Positions 49,890 through 62,742 of a stretch of DNA of 64,000 bases are shown one piece after another. Within the stretch, counting starts at the first letter, position 1, and each line of letters begins with the position of its first letter. The position numbers and the translations under genes are program-made. The stretch lies in assembly GCF_016545825.1 (NCBI RefSeq), contig NC_052613.1, positions 51,318,112-51,382,111 on the forward strand. The letters are read 5' to 3'. Under the pieces are notes generated by a model. That model saw only the letters and a list, made by a program, of their open reading frames with translations. It did no database searches and was not told where the DNA came from. This DNA comes from Eucalyptus grandis. Lineage: Eukaryota > Streptophyta > Magnoliopsida > Myrtales > Myrtaceae.

Positions 49890-50045
49890 CTCAAAAGCTT
49901 GAAAACTGGATTCTTCTTAACAATCTGGTTCAACATAAGGGATAGCCGTCTCGTGATAAATCTTGAACTCATCCTCTCCTCGGACTGTAATAAGCTTCCC
50001 TTTCGTCACGAACTTCACTTTTTGATGAAGACTTGAAGGGACTGC

Positions 50046-50606
50046 TCATGCTGCATGAATCCATGGACGACATAACAAAAAGTTGAATGCTGTAGGTATG
50101 TCCAGGACTTGAAAAACTGCATTAAATAGCACTAGCCCTATATGCAAATCTAAATCAACTTCCCCAACTGCTTCTCTTTTGGTCCTGTCAAATGCTCGAA
50201 TAGAGGTCTTAGCCGCACGAATTTTCCCCAAATCATACCCAATATGCTTTAGAGTTGCTAGAGGGCATATGTTTAAAGCCGATCCATTATCAACGAGTAC
50301 GCGAAACACCAAGGTATTTCGACACTTGGCTGAGATATAAAGGGCTTTACCATGTCCTCTTCCTTCATCTAAGATTTCATCATATGAGAAAGCAATCTAG
50401 TCGTTTAACAAAATGACCCTCACAAATTCCTCCAACTTCTCAGGTTCAATGGACTTTGGGACATGTACTTCGTTAAGGACTTTCATCAAGGACTTTTGAT
50501 ATTTTTCCGATGTCAAAAGCAACTCTAATATGGAGACCTGTGTCGGCATTTTACGAAGTTGGTCCAATACGTTATACTCACTTGCCTTAATTACAGCGGT
50601 TGACAC
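50046..50606 (-). pseudogene. Aspartic protease region of the Tat element
   Basis: 50312-50046 reads VFRVLVDNGSALNICP, the active-site loop (usually VDGGSAVNI-type), followed by TSIRAFDRTKREAVGEVDL and IPTAFNFLLCRPWIH, standard for gypsy proteases. 50606-50397 is the preceding spacer, beginning VIKASEYNVLDQL. The spacer is cut by the solo-LTR insertion: its upstream part (EEAKEFLA) lies at about 54240-54270 on the other side. A stop also separates spacer and protease. Confidence 0.78.
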
Positions 50607-51302
50607 CTGATTTTTAGTCGATAGATCATTAAGAAAATAAAAATAATTTTAAAAAAAAATAGAGAGAAAATCCCAATTAGTTCGCAATTAATCGTCGTTG
50701 TTCATCAATAATGCATCATGGCCGTTGAAATAGGCATGTGCTCAATTAGGGAAACTCTTAAAAGATCAAATCCTAGCCCTTAGTTCAATCCAAGGGCTGA
50801 GATTTGATCTTGCCTGAAAATATATAAAGAGAAAAAAAGAAAAGAAAAGGGGGCCTCTCTCCTTTTTTTCGCGTGCGGATTCTCTCTCACGAGCTCTCTC
50901 TTGAAACCTCTCAACTCACATACTTTTTGGCTGGATTCTCTGTCTCTGTAACTAGTCAATGGAGCTCTTCCATGGGAGATGGGAGGAAACCCTAAATCTT
51001 CAGATCTCTCTCTCTTCTCGACGGGGATAACCTCTTCCTTCGCGGAAATCCTCGTCTCTGGCGAGTGGAGTAGGAGTTCGTTACAGATTTCACCGCCGGT
51101 GTTTGTACGCATGAGGTGGCTCTCGTTCGATCTCTCTGGTTCTTCGTTTTTCTCTCTCGGTGGCTCTCGAGCGAGTTCAGCCCTTTGATCGACGATATTG
51201 ACGACGACGACGATAACAGATATGCCTCTCTGTCTGGAGATCGGAGGTTAGCTCGCTCGAGCAGAGAGACTCTTGGTTCTCGATTCTCTCTCAGAGCTCC
51301 CT

Positions 51303-51334
<32 letters not shown>

Positions 51335-54237
51335 GGTTTTTTGTGAGCTCTAGTCGGAGGTGAGGGTTTTCTTCCATTGGTGAGCGATTGGAGATCAAGC
51401 GCCGGTGGTTGGAGATCGTGAGGATCTGATTCTTTCTCGGAGATTGGACGGTTGCTTGCTCGATTGGTGTTTCTCTCTCTGGATCGGGTTCACTGGATCA
51501 AGTTCTCTCTCTATTCCTCTCTCTTATTTGCTCTATCTTGCGCGAGTTCTGTCGTTCTCTCTTAGATCGTTCTCTCAGGCTCAATCATGATATGTATATG
51601 GAAAACCGTTAGGCTCTGTATCTGGTGTTGAAGTAGATCAGGATTTCTATTGTAGAACAGAACTAGTTGTAACTAGATTTCATGGTCAAAATACAAGAGT
51701 AATGTTGCTGCGAATGATAGTCGTGTGAGGGCAAAAGCTGAGGGTTTGAATAAACAAGTATGAGTCATTAATTCAAAAGTGGAGATCAAGAACTTTAGAG
51801 TGAAAGTAGCATCTTATTGAGGATGTACTATTGATTTGATTCTGCTTGGATGATGTTGTGATCGCTTGATTTTAAGTTGCTGATTTGCCCTCTCGTTTTG
51901 GTCACTAAAATGAGATGCCTGTCATACGTTTGTGAAGATGCCTGAATGAATATATGCGTAGTGTCTTCATTAATCTATATGCAAGATATTCATGGTTTAC
52001 TTAAATCATGATGCCCATATTGATTTCATCTTGCTTATTGTCGATCTAATCAATTTGAGCAATTTTAGCATTATGGCATGCTTAAAACCTGTGCTTATTG
52101 ACTTCGTTGATTGTGAGTAATATTCATTTTCACTTTGAATTAGATTGAGTTTTAGAAAGTAATAAATCTCTGTTCTGGTCTGGTTTTACACAAATTTGGG
52201 AAGTTTTTCTAGATCAAGCAGAGATCAATTGATGGGTAAAACTGATATTGGAAGTTGGCGGATATAGGCAAAATTTTGTAGAAATAAAAACAGGGTTTGC
52301 TACTTTTTTGATCCTTTTAAAGTTGTAGGGTTTAATGTGATTCATTTTTTTTTTTAGAACTACTCTCTGTGCATTGTTTGGATGGTTTTATAAACCATTA
52401 GTTATGCATTATGTTTTAATTCACTTGTGGCTGATTTGCATGTTTTCATGATTATCATTTTCCGTCTATCAATTTGACGTTAATTGGACTCAACTTCTCT
52501 TAGGAAGTGGGCTCGTTTTAATCTTTTCTATGATGTTGATTTCGCATGATTTGCACATCAATTGGACTCATCTTCTCTTGTGATGCACATGATAGAAAAC
52601 TGCCATAAAATGAAATTCAAAACCCCTGTTGTTCCCTTGTTGAAACTGACCTCTTGTCATTCTTCTATGATTTTTTTTTTTTGTGAAGGATTCTAAGATT
52701 AGGTCCTTAACAAAAGTTGTTCGTCTTTCTTTTGTTTGCGCTGTGGTAAAATTTCATATTCTTCAGATTTTCTTTTAGATCAAATCACTATTAATGTGTC
52801 ATGACATCCTGATATTTTTGCTGCATTTCTGACATGGTATTGTGCATTCTTGAATTTTCATGAACTTCTATGTAGCTCATGTTAATTTTTTTTTTTGCCA
52901 TGAAAGTTGTTTCCCATGATTGGGTGTGCATTTGATTCCATCTTGAGGCTAGTTTGGTTATGGATTGATGCCATTTTGATCAAGTAGACTCATACGTGCT
53001 TGTGAGAAGATATAGCTTTAATTTCATGGCAATTTGTCATCAAACAATCACAATTTGCAGTCTCGTGTGCTCTGTTACAATTCTGATTGCATGCTGGAAG
53101 TTGTGGATTAAGCATAGATTGGATGGATTTTGTCTTAGTTTTTTTTTTTTTAAATTTTTGCCCGTGGGATAGTGATATCACATGTTCAAGTCTCTTGTCA
53201 ATTTCACATGTTCAAAGATGCATTTTTTTTAGTAAGTGATCTTCCGTTAGCTCATTCATTTGTTTGATTAACTGAGAACCAAGGTTATATGGCTTGGATG
53301 CATGTCAATTAATATGCTTAGCATATGATTGTTAGATAAATGACTTAGGTGCGATGTAGGATAATGTAAGTGCCTTTGGGATGTCACATAGGACTTGACC
53401 TAGGGACTTCGTGACTTTAGTCACCATTTGTGAACACAGAAGATATCTTGCTTTTGATTGTTTTGATACGTGATGATTGTTTCTTTCATTTGTATGCATC
53501 TAGTCGTCCGGATTTCTTAGATTAGGTCTAGAATAGGATCTTGGACATGGATAAAGCGTGAAGATGGTGGAGGTCGATGTCCATTCCGACCATCGTCATG
53601 TACTATTTGTTTTCTTGACATATGTCTCGGGCTCCATGCATTGTATAAAACCCGACGAGTTGCGGGTTTCCTTTCTTTCCCAATTGTTTTCTCTTTTATA
53701 TTCTTTAGGATTGCATGATTAGGTTTACTGCTTTTCTTGATTGTTTACTTCATGTCTTGCAATTTAATTTTCATTGATTGTTTTCCTTTCATTTTTTTAG
53801 GAATATAATAGAATGAAAGTAATCCATCACGCATGATCACTAAGTCTAGAATTGATGATCCCAAAAAAAGTAAAAAGAAATGCATGGACATGTTAGGAAA
53901 AATACAACATACTATTTAGGTACCGAAAGGGCGTTAATAGTAATATTAGCGTAACCTAAGTCTCTGAATCTAGATATCTGGTTGCGTAGGAATCGAGGGA
54001 ACTCTCCTGATCCTCGATTGGGTTTTCTAGCCGACCCCCAAAGAATGAGGCTAGTGGCGACTCCTGTATATTCTTAGGTTGTTAAATACTTAGATCGCAT
54101 AAATAAACCCGTTGTTGCGCGGGGTACGAGCTTGGGAGAGCTTGCGATCTCGTGAGGAAACTCTCGTGATTAAAGTACCCCTAAACTCGAGCTTTTCCCC
54201 TTGGACTTTTCGAGGGCGGCGAGATCGGGTCGCGACA
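50598..54237 (+). mobile_element. Solo-LTR-like insertion inside the Tat gag-protease junction
   Basis: The 3.64-kb insert interrupts a coding frame that is continuous across the junction (EEAKEFLA on one side, VIKASEY on the other). It is flanked by ACAGC at 50593-50597 and 54238-54242, a 5-bp target duplication. On the plus strand it begins TGACACCTGATTTTT after three extra bases and ends GGTCGCGACA, the same start and nearly the same end as the host element's LTRs. It has a TATAAAG box near 50822, a CT-microsatellite (51308-51334) and no retroelement proteins. I read it as a solo LTR of a related Tat element in opposite orientation. Confidence 0.72.
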
Positions 54238-54296
54238 ACAGCTAAGAATTCTTTAGCCTCCTCATTAGTGATTGGCTTGACAGGTTGTAAGTTGGC

Positions 54297-56241
54297 CTAA
54301 GCGTAAGTGCGTCCTGAGCGAGTGACCACATCTATCTCCACATCATAACACCATGGTACCGCCTTATCATTCATGTATGCATAGGGTTGCGTGACATCGT
54401 CAATCAATTCTTCATCATCTGCTTGTGGCACATCGTTAATGATTAATCCATTTTCATTCGACGCATCTTCCAACAGTGGCACGTTAAGAGCTAGAGAATC
54501 GTTAGCTTTAATATTCAAGCTAGTAAACTCATCCTCAAAATAAGAAAACTCATCCTCCAAATCAATAATGATTGGAGTGATAGTTGAAACTATGCTGGTA
54601 TGATCTGCATAAACAATCATCCTCTTCTTAGACATTGTCTTAACTCTTTGTATCTTCTAAAACATGGTGGGCTCTTCTGCATCTGAATAATATCTAGCTC
54701 GAACTAAGCCATTATAAACATCGTCTACATGCACTTTCAAGTTCTTCTTTTTATTAGCATCAAAACTGAAAATGGCATTCATAGCTTCTGAGTGGTCAAG
54801 GAGTGGGTTATTCTGAATATTCGGTTGTGCATTGCGGAATGAGACCACCTTGGCACCCAAAAGATTTTGGATTTTGTGTCGCAGCGTATAAAAATCATCA
54901 ATATAATGCCCTACCTCCCCTACATGGTAAGCACATGTCTTGGACAGATCATAGTTGGGGAAATGCTTGGGATTAGATCACTTAGGTTCTTTAGCGAGTA
55001 ATCCTTTCTTTTGAAGGGTCGGCAAGATCTTGGACAAGGGCTTAGGAAGTGGCGTAAATTGATGACTGGAAGAGTTTTTCTATTGGCCAAAGAATGGCCG
55101 TACTCCTCCCCGTTGGGCGTTCAGGGTAGGGCGAGGTGGTTGAACATAAGTTGCATTAACCATCGTTGCAGGTTCCTTATCCTTCTTGGTCAAGATTCTC
55201 CTATACGAGCTGGTTTGATCAGACGCCTATCCATCATGCAATGCTACTTCAATTCGTTCACCGATAGGGATTAGCTGATTGAATGACTCAGTAGTTGAAC
55301 CCATCATTCAATTTCGATATTCAAGCGGGAGTGTCTTCATGAACAAATCTATTGCCTCATTTTCTATCGGCTCCAGAGTAATTTGAGCAACTACGGTCCT
55401 CTATCTCGTGACATATGCCTTGAAAAATTCCGTCTTCTTCTTCTCAGTGCGAAGTAAATCTTCTCGAGATGGAGTGACATCAATATTATACTTATATTGC
55501 TTGAAGAAGGCATCGGTCAAATCCTCCCAAGTCTCTAGGAGATTAATTTTCTTCATAAATGTACCATTGCAGCATCGGTCCTATCAGGCTTGCTTGAAAT
55601 TGTTGAATCATTAAGGGTAGGTTATCAACATATTAGGTCATCCTGACCACATAAGTCTGTAGATGGATCTTCGAGCAAGAGATGCCATCATACTTTTCAA
55701 AGTCTGGCATTTTGAACTTCTTTGGCATCTTGATCTTTGCATAATGGGATAGATCAGTTAGGTCTTGGCTAAATGAACCTTGTAGCTACTTAAGTTTCTC
55801 CTCAATTTTTGCCAAGCGTTTTTCTTACTCAGTTTTCAGTACAGCCGAAGGTATCACTTGTACCTCATCATCAACAACAATTTGAGGCGTGTTAGTAATT
55901 TTAACTCTGAAGGAATCATCAGAGGTTGATGGCCCAACTACAGATGTATTCTTGTCTTTATCTCTCTGATCAGCCATGGGAGCATGTTGTGGTAACACCA
56001 CTTCAACTTGTGGAGCTGGTGGGACAGTGTTTGCTTGGAGAGAATCGATTTGTTTAGAGAGTTGCTCAAGAACATTCAGGACTTGCTTCATCTTTGATTC
56101 AAGGGCCGCAATGTGAGCTTGTTCAGCAACATGCATTTGTTCGGTGTTATCATCCATTGTTGCCCTAGAACGAGTACGGATTGGCGATCTTTGGTGAGCC
56201 GTGTTGTTATCTATCAATGTAAAAAAAAATATAGTAAGCAT
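54297..56241 (-). pseudogene. gag of the Tat element, broken
   Basis: From the right: 56241-55825 opens with a coiled-coil N-terminus (HIAALESKMKQVLNVLEQLS and a Pro-rich stretch). Beyond a stop, the capsid core can be read in fragments between about 55820 and 54960 (MPKKFKMPDFEKYDG, LIGPMLQWY, YVTR, PIGERIEVAL). 54860-54657 and 54635-54297 are the C-terminal part, ending EIDVVTRSGRTYA, a phrase typical of Tat gag just before protease. At least five stops or frame breaks are present. Confidence 0.72.
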
Positions 56242-56416
56242 TATAACAAATGAGACTGATCCATGACAACGATCAATCGTTTATTTTATTAAGTGAAATC
56301 AAATTTCAAAAACATCAACTTAAAACGTTAAAAGAATTCCCTAGGAAATTAAATTCCTAAAACATCAATCTAAGAAATTGAAATAACACCCTAAAGCCAG
56401 AATTAAACTCCTAAAT

Positions 56417-57651
56417 CTAGCGACTCTTTTCCATATACAATTGGGAGATCACAGTCTTTTGAAGCTTCTTGTTCTGTCGAACCAACTCAGATATAAGAGC
56501 TTCCTTCCTTTCCACTGTTTCTTCAAGACATTCAATTTGTGCTTTATGGGTGGGCTTCATGGTCACTTCAAGTATCACGAGAAGTAAAGCTTGAGAGATC
56601 TCGTGATGGTTGATATAATAATCCGAGGCATGAAAAACCCTCTCTTTTCCTTTCAATCTTCTAGGCACCACTATCTTTTTCGGATGGCATTCATTCCATG
56701 CATTTTCAAGGCGTTCGATCTCATCAAGGTATTTGTGATCCTTGCGCACGAAGCGGGCTTGAAATAGATCCACTCGGAGAGGAGGTGGGATATCTTGGAG
56801 CACTCAATACTGACGGACCACTCTATAAGGATAGTAAGATGTCGCACCAATAATTCCCATTAATGGAATTGGATTATCTGTCTTGTGAGAGAAACGAGCC
56901 ACGTTAACATGGAACCATTTAGCATACCATAGGAAGCCCTTGAGATCTGGATCTTTAAGAAAAGTCACCCAATTGAAAAATGATTTTCTAGTATACTTTT
57001 TCTCTAAGATTGAAAATCTCTTTATTGGGTAATTAGAATCATCAATTTCACCTCGACGCATGAAATGACCAAACTCCTTCATGTGAGAAAGAAACCAAAT
57101 TTGTAAAAGTTTAGGAGAGGCATTCACCCTTTTTTCTCCATTTTGTTTAAAATGGTTGAGGGATAAAAATGTCTCAGCTAAAATCATATCTCAGCTAAAA
57201 TCATACCAGCACATACTTGTCTGACCACCCATGCAATCGAAGGATCAATAGCATTTCTTCGATGATGAAAGATTATAAGTCCAAAGAATGCTAAGATGAA
57301 TATCCTACCCTTTTGGCGCATTGAAAATTGATTTAAAAAATGATCAACCAAAAATGAGAAAGGGCATGCATTACAATTAGCTTTCAAAACTTTCTTAACC
57401 TCATCAGTTTTAATTCTTAGAAACTGAGATAAAATTGATGTGGGTTCCATACCAAGAGGTGGCCTAACAAGATCAATCTCAAGGGACATTCCTATGATAA
57501 CGCTATACTCTTCCAGTGTTGGAGTAAGCTCATTCTTACCAAAAATAAAAGTAGTCGTCTCGGGATACCAAAAGTGTGATATAGCTTGCAAAACACCACT
57601 ATGGACTCCAATATCCACATGGGGGATGAGCCGTCCCAGTATTGACTCCAC
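56417..57651 (-). pseudogene. ORF1 of the Tat element, plant-mobile-domain-like
   Basis: Three abutting frames at 57651-57184, 57187-56804 and 56803-56417 are parts of one reading unit of about 410 codons. It reads LQAISHFWYPETTTFIFGKN, ELTPTLEEYSVIIGMS and later FRxF-type segments, like the aminotransferase-like plant mobile domain that Ogre-type elements carry before gag. The first break is a 17-bp tandem duplication at 57172-57205. The second is a single in-frame TGA at about 56804. The C-terminal part (ECLEETVERKEALISELVRQ) is a coiled coil. The function of this ORF in Tat elements is unknown. Confidence 0.65.
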
Positions 57652-58435
57652 ATAATCTTGACCTTCTTTACTTAATTTGTTTCACCACCCTCTGAGCTCA
57701 ATATTGGGAGTTGGAATGAATTGAACATTGGATCTCCCCATTGTATATAGATTAAAACTCACAATCAACCTTTTGTCATGGACCAAAAGAAAGTGCGATA
57801 AAGTAAATAGATTGCATAATATAAGGTAAGAATACTCACTTCACAAAGGAAAATGGCAACCACATAGACATGCGCATGAGATGTGAGGCTTAACACCTAA
57901 ACTACAAGGCTTAGCAAGTTAGAGCCAAAAGGATGGGCCAACCACTCGCAGTCTCACGTACAAATGTCGGGTCCTCTTAACTCTGGCTCGGTCAAAAGGA
58001 AAATCCCATGATCACGTAGTCTCACGAACAATGATAAACATTTTGACACCAAGAAAAAAATTTGGGGTTGAGAAAGACAACCTATACATCGCGTTCTCGC
58101 GTTCAAGGTGGGTTCATTTCTCAGCACCATCCTAGAATCTTTAAATGCGATCCAGGTCCGACAGTAAGTTGTGTGTGCAATGTGTAGTGCTAAAACAATT
58201 TGAAAATCATGCACAACAATTTATAATACAAGCAACACTTCAATGATAAGAAAAACATTTAATCCCAATACCTTCCTACAAAACAAAGAGTCAGCAAGTA
58301 CTACTCCCCTTATACCTCCTTTATGTAAAAACATTTAACACTTCATGTTAGGAGCGTACCTTGTTTCCATGTTGCCAAACAAAATATTTTTTTTTTAAAA
58401 GAAACAAGCCTATGTCCACTATGAGTTTTAACTCT
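57652..58435 (-). other. 5' untranslated region of the Tat element
   Basis: Lies between the primer-binding site and ORF1. It has no supported coding frame; the open frame at 57954-58214 on the minus strand has no recognisable domain. A leader of this kind is usual for Tat elements. Confidence 0.5.
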
Positions 58436-58452
58436 GTCCCCGTGAGTCGCCA
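58436..58452 (-). promoter_or_regulatory. Primer-binding site of the Tat element
   Basis: On the minus strand TGGCGACTCACGGGGAC follows directly after the LTR end (GGTCGCGATAGCT). It resembles the TGGCGACTCTGCTGGGGA type used by Tat elements, thought to pair with a tRNA-Arg 3' end. Position and sequence agree; the tRNA identity is from memory. Confidence 0.65.
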
Positions 58453-60767
58453 AGCTATCGCGACCTTCCTGAGGGTGAATTACTCAAAGAAGGCTATTGG
58501 ATTACTAAGTCCAAAGACTTGGCACGAACCCTCCCAAGATATTAAAAAATTAATTCATTTAAACATGCAATTATACTCAATTTGGAGCCACCACTAACCA
58601 ATTAGGGTTGGTTAGAAACCCAAGTAAAGTATGTGAGAATATTTTATTTTTGCAAACCAGAGATTCAATAGGTTCAGGGATATGATTACGCTAGAAAAAT
58701 CTAACGCCATTTCGGTACATTTTCATTTTAATTTCAAAAATATTTTGCAAGCAATATTGATCAATTTGAACCTAAGTTACTAACATGCAAATGATGGTCA
58801 TGCGAGTGTGCAATCAACGAAATAACATTCAATAAACCGAAGTAATAAATTGTAAAAATTATTAACTAAAATCTTATTACGGTTATTACTCTCTAAAAAT
58901 GCATGCCCTAAACATGATTTCTAAATGACATGACGCATGACTTTATTTAAGAATATTATTAATTATATGCAATTTAAATTTAAAATTCAATATACATAAG
59001 TTTTACTTTAATGACATGTGAAATGCAATTCATATGACATAATTTGAATCATTACAATATGTATGCAATCTAATTTACATAATCCTAAATATGCATGTGC
59101 TACATGATATGGGATGGATGACATGACAATTCTATATGTATGTTCTTTTTATGATTTTTTTAATGATTTTTTTAATACATATATGCAACCTACGCTAAAC
59201 AATGATGACATAAAATGGGATTAATTATGAACTAGCCTATTAACTAACTAAGTAAATGACCTTTGTGTTTTCTTCTTTTTTAACATGACTTAAAAACAAC
59301 ATAATGATGCAATACTAATCTTTGGCTTTTTTATTAAAAAAAAAAAACGACACGACGGGAATATTAAAACATTAACCTATGACCCACTAACTAAAGCGCA
59401 ACATGCGGTGTGCACATTATGAAATCTATATAACCTAAATAACATTTTTTGTTCTTTTTTTTGTTTTGGTTTTATTAAAGGAAAATTATCCTAATTCTAT
59501 ATGAATCTTAAAAATTAAAATGCGTTGATTTAAACATGAAATGTGTATGGACCTAAATACCTAAATCCTAGATATGACATGTGATGCATGATATGTGATG
59601 AGCAAATAATGATAACACACCAAAATACATGTCCCATTAAAAATTCATCAATGTAAATCAATGACATATTATCTCAATGATACAAAGCAATTCATGAATT
59701 TGCCATGAAAAGTCGAAATAATAAAAAAAAACCCAACATCTCGTGGCTCAATATTTTTTATTATTATGACTTAATATGACAAATTTCCTAATCGGATAAT
59801 GATAAAAATAAATCAAAACAAATCAAGTTAGAATAAAATAAAATAAAAACTATGAAATCGAATATTTAAAAATTTACCTAGTCTAACTCACGGTTGACTT
59901 GAGTAATGGCGAGGAAGCAGTGGTGGCCGAGCTGCGATGGTGGTTCGGTGATGGGTTGCCATTTGGAACAGGGGCTGTTCGTTGGAGCTCCGATGAGGTT
60001 CGGGCAATAACCAGACCTGCAACAAAATAGGGGAGGCAGTAGGTGGCTCTGTTTGAGCGTGCGGCAGTGAGTAGAGGAGTAGCAATGTCGTGTGTAGGGT
60101 GTCAGGCTACTGAGAATGGTCTAGGCTGATGCGGAGGGAACAACAGCGTCAGGTTCTGGGCAATTGCATAGCAGAGTCACAGCGGTGTCGGGGTCGTTGT
60201 AGCAGATGGGTTGGCAATGATCAACGAGGCGGAAGTGCAAGCAAAGGCATTAGATCGTGGTTTCAGCAAGCGCCGGTGCTAGCGGAGCGACAGCGAAGGA
60301 GGCGGTGCAAGTGCGGTGGACTGGCGCAGGCACGGAGGACGAGCATGGGTGCACGTATTGTAACATCCCGGGTCTCTATTGTACACATATTGTTCGCTTT
60401 GGACACTAAGTCCTCACGCTTTTGTTTCTCTCGGGGCAGTCCATACTATCACGAGAAAACGCGTATTGCAGGGGCAGAGGCGCGGACGCACCACCATCCC
60501 TCTCCCAAGCCAATATATTGTCCTCTTTGTGTACATATGCCCACATCAGAGTGCACAGCATAGCGGTCCCACTCAAGGTTTTGTTTCCTCCACCCACAGG
60601 CTTAGAATGCGTATGTACAGTTAAAGAGACCCGAGCCTTATAAGCTAGCCTAAGACTCCCTCCCTAAGCGATGTGGGACAGGAGACATGTCCTTAGCCTC
60701 GCCCGTGTACTGCCGATGTGAGATCTTATTCCGTCCCTTCGTACTGCCTCAAGTTTTGGTCGTCACA

Positions 60768-60838
60768 TTCTCTCCCCTTAAGGCACAGCGCCCTCGCTGT
60801 GGCCCCACACGCTACGAGTGTTGGCTCTGATACCACTT
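60768..60838 (-). promoter_or_regulatory. Complete 71-bp TRIM internal domain (PBS to polypurine tract)
   Basis: Read on the minus strand, the LTR end GGGATGTTACA is followed by AG and then TGGTATCAGAGC, a perfect initiator-Met tRNA primer site. About 40 bases later comes AAGGGGAGAGAA, a polypurine tract, directly against the next LTR start TGTGACGACC. This is everything needed in cis for reverse transcription, in 71 bases. Confidence 0.8.
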
Positions 60839-62143
60839 GTAACATCCCGGTCTCCATTGTACACATATTGTCCACTTTTGACACTAAGTCCTCACGGTTG
60901 TGTTTCTCTTATGGCAGCCCATACTACTCCAAGAAAACACGTATGTACAGTTAGAGGGACCCATGGTCTTATAAGCTAGCCCAGGACTCCCTCCCTAGGC
61001 GATGTGGGACAAGAGAAGAACCCCTTCCTTGCGCACATCTGAGGACCGTTGCTCGGGCCGTCACACTCTCCACCTTTTAACAAAAGAGCATCCTCGGGAG
61101 TCAAAGCAGCATTCTTGTTGTGGCCCCACATGCAGTCGGGAGTCGGCTTTGATACCATTTGTAACGACTAGGCCCCACTGTGTGATATTGTCCTCTTTGG
61201 ACACTGAGTTCTCACGGCTTTAAAACGCCTCACACAAGTTAAAGGGACCCCAAGCCTTATAAACTAGCCCATGACTCCTTCCCTAAGCGATGTGGGACTA
61301 GAGATGATCCCTTCTCCTTGGACCCATAGGTCCCAGGATCAAAACCTGGCTCTGATACCGCTTGTAACATCCCGGTCTCCAATATACATATATTGTCCGC
61401 TTTGAACACTAAGTCCTCACGGTTTTTTTTTCTCTCAAGGCAGCTCATACAACCCTAAGAAAACGTGTATTGCAAGGCCAGAGGCACGGATGCACCGCCA
61501 TCCCTCTCCCAAGCCGACATATTGTCCTCTTTGTGTACATATGCCCACATCAGAGTGCACAGCGTAGCGGTCCCACTCAAGGTTTTGTTTCCTCCGCCCA
61601 TAGGCTTAGAACGCTTATGTACAGTTTAGAAGGACCCAAGCCTTATAAGCTAGCCCAGAACTCTCGCCCTAGGCGATGTGGGACAAGAGATAAACTCCTT
61701 CCTTGTGCACGTCCGAGGACTGTCCCTCGGGCCGTCACACTCTCCACCTCTTAATAGAACAACGTCCTCGCTGTGCCCCCACACAAGGTCGGAGTCAGAA
61801 CAACATTCTTGCTATGGCCCCACACGCGGTTGGGAGTCAGCTCTGATACAACTTGTAACATCCCGGGTCTCCACTGTACACATATTGTCCACTTTGGACA
61901 TTAAGTCCTCACGGTTTTGTTCCTCTCGGGGTAGCTTATACTACCCCAAGAAAACGCGTATGTACAGTTAGAGGGACCCAAGCCTTATAAGCTAGCCCAT
62001 GACTCCCTCCCTAGGTGATGTGGGACAAGAGAGGGACTCCTTCTTTGCGCACATACGAGGACTGATGATTGAAACCCGGCTTTGATACCACTTGTAACAT
62101 CCCGGGTCTCCACTGTACACATATTGTCCGCTTTGGACACTAA

Positions 62144-62742
62144 GGGCGTGCATGGAAACACTCCAAAAAGTGTTTCCCAGGCACACTTCGTACGGAAAGT
62201 GTTCCTGAACAAAAAGGAACAAACGCGTTTGGTTGCGTTTTTGTTCTTTTTTGTTTTTTTGTTTCGAACGAAATAGAAACAGAAAAAAGAAACAAAAAAG
62301 TTGTTTCTCCTGAAAGAAACACTTCTCGGAAGGAACAAAAGAACAAAAATCACTCTTCTCTCTCTTCTTCTTCTCTTCTTCTTTTCTTCTTTTTTTTCTT
62401 CTTTTTTCATTTTGGCCGGTTGCCGGCCTCGGCCATGGCCGGCGAGGCCGAGCCTCGCCTTGGCCGGGCGAGGCCGCCGACCCCGTCGGCCGGCCGCCGG
62501 AGGCCGGTGACCGGCCGAAGAAAAGAAAAATAAAAAGAAAGGAAAAATAAAAATAAAAAAAAATGTTTAAAAATTAAAAGAAACAAAAAAATAATAAAAT
62601 TTACCAAACGTGTTTCGTTCATTTTTTATTCCCTGACCAAACGTTACCAAACATGTTCTTTTGTTCAAAACTGTTCTAACAGTAAACACTTTTTTTGCTT
62701 CTCGCTCCCGAACAAAAAGAACAAACAAATCCATGCGCACCC
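62144..62742. mobile_element. PIF/Harbinger-type MITE nested in the last TRIM LTR
   Basis: The 599-bp insert splits the LTR phrase GGACACTAAGTCCTC. The duplicated TAA (62141-62143 and 62743-62745) is the 3-bp target of Harbinger elements. Ends are GGGCGTGCATGG and, on the other strand, GGGTGCGCATGG (two mismatches in 12). The inside is T/A-rich arms (GTTTCTTTT-type words, ACCAAACGTGTTT) around a GC-rich GGCCGGCGAGGCCGAG core. No transposase. Confidence 0.8.

Noticed and set aside
51308..51334. CT-microsatellite as a separate element or CRISPR-like array
   Set aside because: Plain dinucleotide repeat within the solo-LTR-like insert. No spaced repeats of CRISPR type occur in the window, which is a plant nuclear sequence.
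60826..60845. GCTCTGATACCACTTGTAAC taken as a coding or regulatory plant motif
   Set aside because: It is the reverse complement of an initiator-Met tRNA primer site next to an LTR end and recurs at every TRIM junction.
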